From contig OY856188.1 of NCBI GenBank assembly GCA_963693315.1, positions 269,385,114-269,449,113 on the forward strand: a stretch of 64,000 nt of DNA. Reading direction: 5' to 3'. Below, piece by piece: positions 33,878-43,137 of the stretch. Numbering within the stretch: the stretch's first letter is position 1; each line of letters starts with the position of its first letter. The notes under the pieces were generated by a model, which saw only the letters and a list, made by a program, of their open reading frames with translations, was not told the DNA's origin and searched no databases. Source of the stretch: Diogma glabrata. Its lineage: Eukaryota; Arthropoda; Insecta; Diptera; Cylindrotomidae. Made by a program: the position numbers and the translations under genes.

Positions 33878-34698
33878 AGCACTCCAGAAATTTCAATTGC
33901 TTCATAATTCAAAATAGTTTTTTCAAATACAACAGTAGATTCTAAGTCATCATTAACTTTAATACTTAAAAGAATGTTTTTATGATCAGACAGATCCTTT
34001 TCCAATAAACTAAATGAAAAAGAATGATCAAAAGTATTTGTCCAAACATGGTCAATTATTGTACGAACTCCATTTCCAATTCTTGTTGCATAGTTGGAGC
34101 AAATTTTATTTACAATTGAAAATCCATTGGAAATCATGCAATTTTTATAATCCGTAACTTCAGAGTCATCATTAAGAAGGTTGATATTAAAATCTCCTAC
34201 CACAATCATTTTAGTACCAAAAGAAATTAGACCTTCCATTTGACTGATAAAAATGGGTACGTTTGAATCGTGTTTTTTATAAATGGATATAATATCTAAT
34301 TTTAATTTTAAGAGACGAACTTTTACAAAACTATTATTATCAACGCAAACTGCAGCGATAAAATCTGATTGAATTGAAATATGAACATATATAACTGTTC
34401 CACCGCTTTTATACGAATCATCATTGCAAAAATACGGAACATAATCTTTAATTTGAAATTTATCGTTCTCTTCCGAATAAGCCCATATCTCACTCAATGC
34501 AATAATGTGAACTAAAGTATCGAATGTTTCAATTTTATTAATTAATTTAACAAAATTTCTTCTAAGACTTCTTATATTCGCATAAAAAATAACCAAATCA
34601 TTTTTTTTAAATAGTTTAGAATTGATTTCAGTATCATACTGTATATTGAGAATATCATAGCAATCATTATCCTCACCAACATCATCTAAATAATTCAT
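33865..34698 (-). CDS. ORF2 part 1: AP endonuclease of the interrupted LINE
   Basis: A 277-codon frame from ATG at 34698. FYANIRSLRRN (about residue 38), ALSEIW with the catalytic Glu (about 72), GDFNIN (about 168), IDHVWTN and SDHKNILLS (about 243) make a complete exonuclease-III-like endonuclease. The last four codons belong to the tail of the inserted LINE; the native frame continues at 30875. The start lies 112 bp downstream of the ORF1 stop, so translation would need reinitiation or internal entry. In the intact element this domain nicks genomic DNA for target-primed reverse transcription. Confidence 0.87.
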   Translation of the reverse strand: MNYLDDVGEDNDCYDILNIQYDTEINSKLFKKNDLVIFYANIRSLRRNFVKLINKIETFDTLVHIIALSEIWAYSEENDKFQIKDYVPYFCNDDSYKSGGTVIYVHISIQSDFIAAVCVDNNSFVKVRLLKLKLDIISIYKKHDSNVPIFISQMEGLISFGTKMIVVGDFNINLLNDDSEVTDYKNCMISNGFSIVNKICSNYATRIGNGVRTIIDHVWTNTFDHSFSFSLLEKDLSDHKNILLSIKVNDDLESTVVFEKTILNYEAIEISGVLLFI

Positions 34699-34810
34699 AA
34701 ATGTATTTAATAGAAGTAAATTTAGTAAGTATGTATATGTTATAAAATTTGTTAATTATTGATAATATTCAATATAGAAAAAATTAAATTTACAATTATT
34801 TATGATGTCA

Positions 34811-35725
34811 TTAAACAGATGATATTAATTGTAGTTTGGAGATATCATTGGGTGAGTGAATTTTTAATATAGCTTCTCCATCGTTTTGTTTAAGAAATAA
34901 AGTCCCATCAAATCGCCATAGATATTTGAAATTGTTTTCTTTTTTATATTTCCTAGCATCTTTCATTAAGTTGTAAATTGGTTTTGTAAGAAAATCGTTT
35001 AAATAAATCTTATTTACCTCAGTTTCTCCCTCAAAGCCAAGTTCTTTCAAAAATATTGGCCGCTTCATTTTCTTTTTTAAACGCATAATTGAACGCTGAG
35101 TTTCCGAATTTATGTAAACAACATGTATAAATGGAGTTTGTGTGATATGCTTTGATGTTGATTTTTTTGATGTAAGTCGTTTGACTGATAGTACTTGTGC
35201 TGGATCAAAATTGGGTTTAATAATATTTAACAGTTTTGTTACAATGCCCTTCAAATTTTCATCTTTAGTAACTGGTACATTACTTATCAGCATATGAGAA
35301 TCCAGTTCACGTTGTTCAAATGAGTTAATTTTATTTTCAAGAACACTCACCTTTTCTTGAAGAATATTTAACTGTCCTTCCGATTGACACAGTAAGCTTC
35401 GCAGATCTTTATTTTCATTCAAAATAACCTGATTTTGTTTCTTAAGTGAATCAAACTCGTCCATCATAATTTTTTGAAAGTTTATGAAAAGACTTTCAAG
35501 ACGTGCAAATTGATTAGAACTATCCAAATTATAACAGTCCTCAGAGCATATCCATAGATTATTTGAGTTTATTTTTTCTAATTCTACTGGGAGAATATTT
35601 TTGCAATTTACATGAAACATTTTATCGCATTTTTTGCACACCACCATATCTTGATCAACATTGATTAAATTACCACAATCGTCACATGTATTTTCTATTT
35701 TATTTTGAGATCTTGTTTTCATCAT
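34811..35725 (-). CDS. ORF1 protein: PHD finger, coiled coil, RNA-binding end
   Basis: 304 codons from ATG at 35725. Residues 14-65 hold a C4HC3-type PHD finger (CDDCGN, VVCKKCDKMFHVNC, WICSEDC). About 72-145 is a heptad-like coiled coil (LKKQNQVILNENKDLRSLL, LQEKVSVLENKINSFEQREL). The remainder (SHMLISNVP, VYINSETQRSIMRLKKKMKR, FKYLWRFDGTLFLK) resembles the RRM plus C-terminal domain of L1-type ORF1 proteins. These act as nucleic-acid chaperones that package LINE RNA, and PHD-containing versions are known in CR1-related elements. The frame is intact, supporting a young copy. Confidence 0.83.
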   Translation of the reverse strand: MMKTRSQNKIENTCDDCGNLINVDQDMVVCKKCDKMFHVNCKNILPVELEKINSNNLWICSEDCYNLDSSNQFARLESLFINFQKIMMDEFDSLKKQNQVILNENKDLRSLLCQSEGQLNILQEKVSVLENKINSFEQRELDSHMLISNVPVTKDENLKGIVTKLLNIIKPNFDPAQVLSVKRLTSKKSTSKHITQTPFIHVVYINSETQRSIMRLKKKMKRPIFLKELGFEGETEVNKIYLNDFLTKPIYNLMKDARKYKKENNFKYLWRFDGTLFLKQNDGEAILKIHSPNDISKLQLISSV

Positions 35726-35900
35726 TTTTCAACACTACTATTAAGCAATATTAAGTTAAACTTTTAATGTTTAATTTAAGAACCAATATTACAACTTAAT
35801 CACGCTTTATCACAAATAACTTAAATTTAATTAATTTTTTTTTTATTAGAGCAAATTTGAAATATATTCACTTGCGGCCATATTGGTTATACTTAGTCTG

Positions 35901-36959
35901 CACAGCAATTTCTGTTATTTAGCTTTTTTAAGGTAGTGCTTTACCGATGGGTATAATACCGCACTCTAATAATACTGTATCGTGAATTTTCAGATTTATC
36001 CGGCAAAAAATCTTTAGCTTTCTTTCAACCCTCCCAAACATTTTTTCTCGCAAATTCACCTATAACCGATAACGATTACTAAGTGTTGTAATCTCGAATA
36101 ATTTCTCGATAAGTAGCCTCCTTCTCAAAGATTAGTAACAAGTACAAATTGCGCAATCATCGCCTCCTGGAGACGTCAAAGTCCAATTAGCAAAAACATT
36201 AACGTTGATCTATCAGGTGCAGCAGCATTATAATGGTCTCAGAAAACCATTTAGCAACACATGGATCGTAAAATGGCAAAAATTAGCGAGTCATTAAGAC
36301 TTATTATGAAGAATCACAAATTGCTGAATCCACTTTTTTCCACTTATAGACAACAGGATTCGTCTTCTCATTCTTCGAGGACAAAAATTGATCAAACTAA
36401 TGTCCCACGGCATAACCTTAAGGTCTTCCTCCAACATCTTCTCGATACCGACAACATAACGATCCACACTCCACAACAATTTGTAATTGGAATCTAGTAA
36501 TTTTCTGCAAACCCGAAGCTTTTATATTCATGGTTGAGATGTTGACCGAACTTTGTTTCCGTTATGGTTTTGATATAGTCACCCGTAATATGTATCTACT
36601 CTTGACTAAAAGAGCTGGAGTAGGAGTAGTTCTGAGGATACTTTCGTCAGGATCGCCAACTAGCAGACATTTTAATAAAATTTGTTTTTCCAGAAATCTA
36701 AATTTTGAATTTTTAAGAGTGGAAGAGGATTCAAATTTTTTTATTAATTCATTCTTATCGTAAATTTTTTCTATATTGCTCTGCTCTATTGTTCAGAGTA
36801 TAATTCTATAACATCTGTAAAAAATTTATATGCCACTTGAAAAAGCTTATGGGCGCTTGCTAGCTGAGTGATACTATAATTCTGAAAATTTGGAACCATC
36901 GCTAGCCAAAGAAAGGCAACTTCCACTCACATAACTAACTTCATTCAAAGTGGTCAACA
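35901..36959. other. Unassigned DNA upstream of a gene relic
   Basis: Contains weak inverted phrases near 35930-35975 (GGTAGTGC and its partner GCAC). Short overlapping frames at 36261-36763 may be the decayed start of the gene relic that follows, but I cannot align them to anything. Confidence 0.4.
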
Positions 36960-38262
36960 AATGTCACCTCTAGAACTCCAAACTGTACGGATGTTTAAAG
37001 ATTTTGGCTTCTAATAAGAGAGCAAAGTAGAAAAAATGTCAGAAATTAATCGGCAGCTACTGTAGCAAAGGATATTTATTAAAAATGCTTGAAAAGTGGC
37101 AGCTAATAAACAGTTGTTTTGTGGTGACAATTTTCAATTCGAGAGCCACAGTTCTGAAGAAGATAGAACAAAACTGGAAAAAGATCAAAGACAAATCACA
37201 TAGCAGAAGAGAACGGCAAGTGAAAGAGACTTTCAAAGCAACGTTAGCCGAGCTCTTTGACATTCTCAATTGATAGTGTGAGATTAATCTATATTCTGAA
37301 ATAAGGGTCCATATCCAGGTTTTACTGACTGTTACCATGAAGTTAACATTTTCTGCTGTTATTAAAAGGATATTAAAATCCCTGTCAGAGAACTAGTGTA
37401 AAGCCAAAAAAAGAAGGTTGGATCTGTTGGACAGCATCAAACTGTTTTACCAGATCTGCTTCATAAAGACAAATTAAAATGAAGAAGAAGCAAGAAGATG
37501 ATTTAAAAAGAATTTCTAAAAAAACAGAAAAAAAGAAATAGTTAGCATTACAACCAACTTAACTGTTTGGGTTGAAGAATCTGAAGATCCTTTGCAGATT
37601 TAATGTGATGAATCTGGGGTAACTTCAACTGCAAGTCATTACTGTAAATTACAATTACGCTATGTTGCATTGCAAAGTATTAGATTTATATGCAAGAGCC
37701 GCATTTGCGGTTGATCACAATTAAGTTCAAAAGAGCACAGATATGGTCATAAAATTACTTGGTGAAGAATTACAAGCAGATAACTTTCTTTTGTTAAAGG
37801 AGACCATTAGGCTGTTCGTAGTGCACCAGATGAACGGTTTATTTTACTATTTACACCAGAGAAAGATTTAACCAAAAGGAAACCGACTGAATTTATTGCT
37901 AACCATCTCGTGAGTTTTCTTAAGAAAAACGAGAATGAGAAGTCATGCATTGGGTTGAGGCAAAGCTGAATCGTAAACTCATCTGCTTAGTTTTTGCTCT
38001 TCATACTAATGAGCTAACTTTGCGGCACTTTATCACGCAGTTAGATCGAAAGATTTTGTCCAACAATAAGTGGTGTGGTATGTATGGCAACATGCTTGAA
38101 ACGGCAACAGAACTTGAAAACAATTCTTTATTTGTCAGACTATCCTTCCCAGAACTACTTTCTCAAACGCATCAAGTTTGCATCAGCGGAGACTTTCATA
38201 ATTATTTTCGTTTTTACCATATTTTCTTAAACTCAAACCGTCCTTGCTATCTACAATAATTT
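36960..38262 (+). pseudogene. Decayed copy of an unnamed repetitive gene family
   Basis: Broken + strand frames give, in order, KKIEQNWKKIKDKSHSRRER then QVKETFKATLAELFDI (37150-37270), and later EAKLNRKLICLVFALHTNEL then TLRHFITQLDRKILSNNKWC (37955-38080). I recall a repetitive insect protein family with an RER-x(5)-F-x(3)-LxxLFDI helix and a CLxHxNELPLRHL motif, and this matches both in the right order. Its function is unknown to me. Stops and frameshifts between the blocks show the copy is dead. Similar C-terminal text (IHSYFRF/FHNYFRF) occurs near 8.78 kb. Confidence 0.45.
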
Positions 38263-38652
38263 CAGTAAAACAAAGATTGTCCGAAAACAGTTGTGTAATA
38301 TTTACCAGTGTAATTTCCTTTATTCAATTTGTGATCGTTAGTTGCCGTAGAATTAGCATAGAACAGTTGAATAATATCATCGGTTCATGGTTCCGCTATG
38401 TTCATGTATAATTCTTACAATCAATATTCTGCTATAAATTGGTTGTAGTCTTCAATTTTAATGCCTGTTGTTGATAATATTTCCTTAGTAGATACACTAC
38501 TAAATGTAAATTCCTAAAATCATTTCATAATAGATGTCTCTTTTTTTTAATGAAGACACTTTTAGTACACATAATTATCGAAGGTAAATGTCCTATAAAT
38601 GTCCTATAAACAGGCTTGTTTTGTGAGTTTTCTGCATAGGATGGAATGTTGC
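38263..38652. other. AT-rich DNA, no gene
   Basis: A direct repeat AAATGTCCTATAAA (about 38585-38608) and a GTGAGTTTTCTGCATAGGA phrase (about 38618-38637) occur here. The latter recurs at about 39742 at the start of the tandem-array element. Confidence 0.45.
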
Positions 38653-38691
38653 CTATAAATACGCTAGCTACGTATAGAGGCTCTCTCAGTC
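38653..38691 (+). promoter_or_regulatory. TATA plus initiator-like core, paralog of hAT target
   Basis: CTATAAATACGC, then CGTATAGAGGCTCTC and TCAGTC. TATAAA lies about 34 bp before the A of a TCAGT-type arthropod initiator. It matches the reconstructed pre-insertion site of the hAT at 9180. A downstream ATATTTTGTTGGTGACAAAA (about 38780) is reminiscent of an LTR end and leader, so an LTR promoter is possible. Confidence 0.3.
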
Positions 38692-39561
38692 GTCCTAATT
38701 GGATTGAGATTTTTGACGTTTGCTGGTTGTGTGGCATTTTGGTTTTTGTATTTTTTTTTTGCAATCTCCCGTGAGTTGAAATATATTTTGTTGGTGACAA
38801 AATTAAAATGGAGAAGGGAGTTTAATGCAAGGAAATTCACATGGTGCTCTAAATAAAATACAAGGAAAGAAAGCCCACAAAATTTTCAAGTGCCACCAGC
38901 ATCATTCACTAAACAAATTAAAACCAAAAATATTCTATGTGTTTATGTGGGACGTGAGGAATCAAAGTATAAAAATAGTGAGTCTCCGTTTTCTAATATT
39001 AAACATAAAATCCCGTATTAGTGCATTAGTGAAAAACACCGTTGATGTGTGAATAATTGTTTATGTGTTAAATTATTAATATCCGCGATTAGATAGTCAA
39101 ATTATATTTTCGTTATTAGTACAAATTTACCGCGTTCAGTGTTGTCCCGTATAGTGCATGCATGTGAAAGGTTGAGGAGAAGACCTTGAGATCACAATAC
39201 TGTGATGCCCGTAATGGGAAACTGCTACTTTATAAATAAAAAAACCATTAAAATTAATAAAACATTTTTGAGGAAGAGAAAACAATTAGCAGAATTTGAT
39301 GCCCAGGCATTAAATATAACCATAAGATTATATAATAATAATGACAATCACGTAAGTTTATTTTATAAATTGTGACTTTTTTTGTTAACTAATGGTATTA
39401 ATAATAATATTAATGATTTGATATGGATTGTTTACGTACGGTTTAATTTTTGAACAATCATAAAAAGAAAAGCAATGATAGAATAACTGTTCCTACCATA
39501 ATTAGTGTTGGATATGCATAATTAGTGAAATAATTGATATTAATATTAGTGACTGATATTT
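38692..39561. other. AT-rich DNA, no gene
   Basis: Nothing supportable. A short + frame at 38825-39052 has no recognisable family. Repeated TAGTG/TTAGTG phrases lie near 39480-39560. Confidence 0.45.
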
Positions 39562-39710
39562 TTACTTCACCACAATTTTAAATTGTGTGAAGTAATGCAA
39601 TCTATCGTGAAAAAAAAAAATCTTACATACCCCAAATTTTGTTTTTTCTTTTGTTTTGGACCATCCTCTATGCAAATAGCCAATAAAAATTTTGGTGTAC
39701 GTCTGTGTGT

Positions 39711-39734
39711 GGGTGGGTGGGTGGGTGGGTGGGT
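39711..39734 (+). repeat. (GGGT)6 microsatellite, G-quadruplex-capable
   Basis: Six uninterrupted GGGT units followed by GGCTGGG. The pattern satisfies the four-G3-tract rule for intramolecular quadruplexes on the + strand. Confidence 0.85.
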
Positions 39735-40155
39735 GGCTGGGTGAGTTTTCTGCATAGGATCTTGATGAAACTTTGGCAAATGATACAGGTTCACTTGAAA
39801 ATAGAAGATCTGGATTCATTTTAAATTTGGACAAAATGGCGGGGGGTCTCCCGAACACCTCTAAGTTTAAATCTTGAATAACTTCTGATCCCGAGCTATG
39901 ATCTTATTGAAACTTAGTATATAAGGTTTTAATACTGTTTCCAATACTTCTGCATACCAACTTCCGGTTTGTCACTTCCGGTTAAAAAGTTTTTTTTTCA
40001 GGTGTTTATCCCTACTGTAGCCTACAATTACCAATCGATTTTCATGAAACGTTGCGAAAAGCTTTTAAATAACATGAGAAAGATTTTATCAGCTTTTGGA
40101 GCACATTGGATAAAGGGTTGGGGGGTCCACCATACAACAGGTGGTTTTTTCCACA

Positions 40156-42430
40156 AAGTTTTTATGTTTGTTGGGAGCATAAAACATTCATTCGTGAATG
40201 AATTTTGATGACACTTTGGAAAAAGATGCAAACATGTATGACAAAGAACTGATTAGTTTTTGAGCGATAGTGAACAAAGTGGTGGGGGGTCCCTGGAGCA
40301 CCTGTTTTTTTGAAAGCTCTATAACTTCTGTACCCGATAAGCGAATTGGATGAAACTTGGTACATGAGTATGTAGTACGGTTTAAAATAGTTCTGCATCC
40401 CAACTTCCGGTTTTTCACTTCCGGTAAAAAAAATTTTTTTTTACTTTTTTGAAGTTTTTTCAGTGTCTTTATGCACACTACAGCCTACAATAATGAAGTG
40501 ATTATAATGAAACTTATGGAATAGGGTTTCAATTAGTGTGAAAAGATAATTATCATGTTTTGGGACACATTGATCAAAGTGGTGGGGGGTCTACCATACA
40601 AATGCTGACTTTTCACACTTTGTTTTTTAAGTTTGTTGGGAGCATACAGACTTCATTCATTATTCAATTTTAATGACACTTTGGAAAAAGATGGAAACTT
40701 AAGTAACAAAGAACTGATTAGTTTTTGGATAATATTGGAATAAGTGGTGGGGGTCCTCCCGAACACCTGTTTAATGTGTCACACTTTTTTCAATGTTTGT
40801 TGGGAGCACACAGCATTCGTCCGTGAACGAATTTTGATGACACTTTGGAAAAAGATGCAAACATGTATGGCAAAGAACTGATTAGTTTTTGAGCGATAGT
40901 GAACAAAGTGGTGGGGGGTCCCTGGAGCACCTGTTTTTTTGAAAGCTCTATAACTTCTGTACCCGATAAGCAAATTAGATGAAACTTGGTACATGATAAT
41001 GTAGTACGGTTTAAAATAGTTCTGCATCCCAACTTCCGGTTTTTCACTTCCGGTAAAAAAAATTTTTTTGTACTTTTTTGAAGTTTTTTCAGTGTCTTTA
41101 TGCACACTACAGCCTACAATAATGAAGTGATTATGATGAAACTTATGGAATAGGGTTTCAATTAGTGTGAAAAGATAATTATCATGTTTTGGGACACATT
41201 GATCAAAGTGGTGGGGGGTCTACCATACAAATGCTGACTTTTCACACTTTGTTTTTTAAGTTTGTTGGGAGCATACAGACTTCATTCATTATTCAATTTT
41301 AATGACACTTTGGAAAAAGATGGAAACTTAAGTAACAAAGAACTGATTAGTTTTTGGATAATATTGGAATAAGTGGTGGGGGTCCTCCCGAACACCTGTT
41401 TAATGTGTCACACTTTTTTCAATGTTTGTTGGGAGCACACAGCATTCGTCCGTGAACGAATTTTGATGACACTTTGGAAAAAGATGCAAACATGTATGGC
41501 AAAGAACTGATTAGTTTTTGAGCGATAGTGAACAAAGTGGTGGGGGGTCCCTGGAGCACCTGTTTTTTTGAAAGCTCTATAACTTCTGTACGTGATAAGC
41601 GAATTGGATGAAACTTGGTACATGAGTATGTAGTACGGTTTACAATAGTTTTGCATCCCAACTTCCGGTTTTTCACTTCCGGTAAAAAAAATTTTTTTTT
41701 ACTTTTTTGAAGTTTTTTCAGTGTCTTTATGCACACTACAGCCTACAATAATGAAGTGATTATGATGAAACTTATGGAATAGGGTTTCAATTAGTGTGAA
41801 AAGATAATTATCATGTTTTGGGACACATTGATCAAAGTGGTGGGGGGTCTACCATACAAATGCTGACTTTTCACACTTTGTTTTTTAAGTTTGTTGGGAG
41901 CATACAGACTTCGTTCATTAATTTATTTTAATGACACTTTGGAAAATGATGGAGACTTAAGTAACAAAAAACTGATTAGTTTTTGGATAATATTGGAATA
42001 AGTGGTGGGGGTCCTCCCGAACACCTGTTTAATGTGTCACACTTTTTTCAATGTTTGTTGGGAGCACACAGCATTCGTTCGTGAACGAATTTTGATGACA
42101 CTTTGGAAAAAGATGCAAACATGTATGGCAAAGAACTGATTAGTTTTCGAGCGATAGTGAACAAAGTGGTGGGGGGTCCCTGGAGCACCTGTTTTTTTGA
42201 AAGCTCTATAACTTCTGTACCTGATAAGCAAATTGGATGAAACTTGGTACATGAGTATGTAGTACGGTTTAAAATAGTTCTGCATCCCAACTTCCGGTTT
42301 TTTACTTCCGGTTAAAAAAAATTTTTTGTACTTTTTTAAAGTTTTTTCAGTGTCTTTATGCACACTACAGCCTACAATAACGAAGCGATTATGATGAAAC
42401 TTATGGAATAGGGTTCCAATTAGTGTTTGT
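40156..42430 (+). repeat. 629-bp higher-order tandem repeat, about 3.6 copies
   Basis: The anchor CAGTGTCTTTATGCACACTA occurs at 40461, 41090, 41719 and 42348, a spacing of 629 bp each time. Units differ at only scattered positions. Each unit is made of three related sub-blocks of about 200 bp, each containing TTGATGACACTTTGGAAAAA or TTAATGACAC, AAGAACTGATTAGTTTTTG and GTGGTGGGGG-TC. Other shared phrases are CAACTTCCGGTTTTTCACTT and CCGGTAAAA. Diverged single copies flank it at 39760-40156 and 42430-42700. The long minus-strand frames (for example 40779-41105) simply repeat with the array. Confidence 0.9.
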
Positions 42431-42988
42431 TGGAAGCATACAACATTCGTTCGTTAGGTAATTTTGATTACACTTTGCAAAAAGATGCAAATATGTATGG
42501 CAAGGAACTGATTAGTTTTTTTAGTGATAGTGAACAAAGTGGTAGGGGGTCCTCCAAGCACCTGTTATTTTGGAAGCTCAATAGCTTCTGTACCTGATAA
42601 TCGAGTTGGATGAAATTTGGTACATACACATTTAGTACGGTTTACAACAGTTCTGCATCCTAACTTCCGCTTTGTCACTTCTGATAAAATTTTTTTTACT
42701 TTTTCTCGTACAACAGAATTTATGTTTGTTGGGATACTACTGCCTGCTTGAATAGTTTTATTATTAGAACTACGAAGTCCATAATATTGGTTAACTTTTA
42801 ATTAAAGTAGTTTATGGATATTAGCTCATTATATATCCAGAACACTATGTTTCCAGAGCTGTGGTGAAGTCAGCCTATGCATCAGCGTCGCAATATTTTT
42901 TTTGCTGCAATACTCATGATTTTCTTTGCAAAATAAATATTAATATTTCTTGAGGGAGAATTACTTGTTGTACCTTACAAATCGATAG

Positions 42989-43137
42989 TGAAAATAGTAT
43001 ATTCTTCAACGATGCCGAAAACAGCATATTTTGAAACGAGAGGACAGTTTACCAGCCGAGGCGATAGCCGAGGTTGGTAATGGTCGCGAGATTCAAAATA
43101 TGATTTTCGGCGAGTAGAAGACTGTACTTTTTCTACT
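42989..43137. repeat. Snapback element H5
   Basis: The tip is GAAAATAGTATATTCTTC. The left arm GCCGAAAACAGCATATTTTG pairs with the complement near 43088-43112. An inner stem ACCAGCC/GGTTGGT surrounds an apex with CCGAGGCGATAGCCGAGG (about 43056-43073). The right end ACTGTACTTTTTC is the degenerate complement of the tip. It shares tip and layout with H1-H4 but not the arm sequence. Confidence 0.78.

Larger units (their letters stand above)
28533..35900 (-). mobile_element. Two-ORF CR1/jockey-group LINE, interrupted
   Basis: Read on the minus strand: a short 5' UTR, ORF1 (35725-34811), a 112-bp gap, ORF2 with endonuclease and reverse transcriptase (34698 to 28813), a 3' UTR, and a 33-nt poly(A) tail (poly T at 28533-28565 on the + strand). 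ORF2 is split at 30875/33888 by another LINE; apart from that insertion the frames are open and the catalytic motifs intact, so the copy looks young. A PHD-finger ORF1 points to the CR1-related groups rather than RTE. The 5' end is estimated at about 35.9 kb and I could not identify its own target duplication. Confidence 0.85.
39562..42770 (+). mobile_element. Element C: 5' palindrome and long tandem array
   Basis: Opens with a 34-bp palindrome (TTACTTCACCACAATTT with AATTGTGTGAAGTAA, 39562-39595), then a GGGT microsatellite and GAGTTTTCTGCATAGGATC, then about 3 kb of repeats related to each other. The right end near 42770 is set only by where repeat similarity fades. No reverse transcriptase or transposase frame is present. 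The design (5' palindrome, then tandem arrays) parallels elements A and B. Whether it is one mobile unit is inference. Confidence 0.5.

Noticed and set aside
40188..42363. Repeated minus-strand frames of 80-108 codons in the tandem array
   Set aside because: They recur only because the 629-bp units recur, occupy overlapping frames, and show no domain or codon constraint.
39562..42770. Possible CRISPR-like array
   Set aside because: Units are hundreds of bases long and contiguous, with no short repeat/spacer alternation, and the DNA is eukaryotic.
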